Source of the DNA: an uncultured Verrucomicrobiota bacterium
Lineage (GTDB): Bacteria > Verrucomicrobiota > Verrucomicrobiia > Chthoniobacterales > SZAS-18
Assembly (NCBI GenBank): GCA_937873255.1
Contig: CALMVM010000174.1
Span: 6,176 to 18,307, forward strand
DNA: 12,132 nt
Reading direction: 5' to 3'
Below are positions 11,960-12,132 of this stretch, one piece after another. The translations under genes and the position numbers were made by a program. Position 1 is the first letter of the stretch; each line of letters opens with the position of its first letter. Under the pieces are notes generated by a model. The model made no database searches. It saw only the letters and a program-made list of their open reading frames with translations, and was not told the DNA's origin.

Positions 11960-12132
11960 TCACAATAACTCGTCTCGACTCTGTGCGGTGATCGCCGTGA
12001 CCTTCCACTTCGGCGCATCAGCCGTTTTCGCCGGGCTTTTGCTCACCCGCAGATCATCAATGCGTTGATATTTCATGTCCCACGCCAGCCAGTTTAGATT
12101 TTCGCCTCTGACCGTCACCACATGCTCGGCGG
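11960..12132 (-). CDS. 3' end of an unknown gene (partial)
   Basis: On the - strand one frame is open from the window edge to a TGA at 11962-11960, giving about 56 C-terminal residues. They include 'VVTVRGENLNWLAWDMKYQR' and 'IDDLRVSKSPAKTADAPKWK', and end in 'VTAITAQSRDELL'. The even mix of residues and lack of low complexity support true coding. The other two - strand frames have early stops or overlap the GYF gene. No family was recognised; the start lies beyond base 12132. Confidence 0.6.
   Translation of the reverse strand, partial: AEHVVTVRGENLNWLAWDMKYQRIDDLRVSKSPAKTADAPKWKVTAITAQSRDELL

Noticed and set aside
1..12132. CRISPR array, tRNA, integrase, attachment site or insertion sequence
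   Set aside because: No regularly spaced repeats, tRNA-like cloverleaf, recombinase motif or transposase was found by eye; the element's ends probably lie outside the window.

Overview
This GC-rich window looks like an accessory region: a phage-derived or satellite-like integrated element, with a replication module, two isolated phage-morphogenesis-like genes, a small membrane-protein cargo patch and a second, oppositely oriented operon under its own repressor. The host cannot be fixed from sequence alone. Strong Shine-Dalgarno starts are mixed with starts that have no Shine-Dalgarno but an A/C-rich run directly before ATG, and this, with the GC-rich codon use, would fit Verrucomicrobiota or a related group. 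That is a weak inference.

Region 1 (1-2557, + strand) is a tightly packed replication/recombination operon. It holds the C-terminal part of a P4-type primase/helicase ATPase, a separate protein carrying a primase C-terminal-like (PriCT-like) module, an ERCC4-fold nuclease, and three small unknown proteins. The first five genes overlap at their start/stop codons, which indicates translational coupling. A perfect 17-bp inverted repeat with an AT-rich loop lies inside the second gene. It is a candidate replication origin or an in-frame palindromic insertion.

Region 2 (2558-6273, + strand) holds a Nu1-like HTH protein resembling terminase small subunits, a 130-aa unknown, and a 782-aa tape-measure-like, coiled-coil-rich protein. 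No large terminase, portal, protease, capsid or tail-tube gene lies between or after them, so this is not an ordinary late operon.

Region 3 (6270-7999) is a cargo patch that looks richer in A+T. A zinc-ribbon two-TM protein (- strand, with a recognisable promoter placed for a leaderless mRNA) is followed by a two-TM protein with a winged-helix-like tail and a one-TM protein with a beta-rich soluble part (both + strand). The position next to a tail-like gene is typical for morons or defence cargo, but none is a named defence gene.

Region 4 (10969 down to 8082, - strand) is an operon of six genes: a small HTH repressor, a 199-aa unknown, a 335-aa protein with two possible ribbon-helix-helix segments, an 89-aa protein started by TTG and coupled to the gene before it, a 43-aa ORF, and an HNH endonuclease. 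Related CGTAA/TTACG operator-like sites lie at the start of the HTH gene and in the gap behind it, suggesting autoregulation plus control of the rest of the operon.

Region 5 (11161-12132) holds a GYF_2/DUF4339 protein (+ strand) and the 3' end of an unknown gene on the - strand, which runs off the window. No tRNA, rRNA, CRISPR array, integrase or insertion-sequence transposase was recognised, and no gene-free stretch exceeds about 250 bases.
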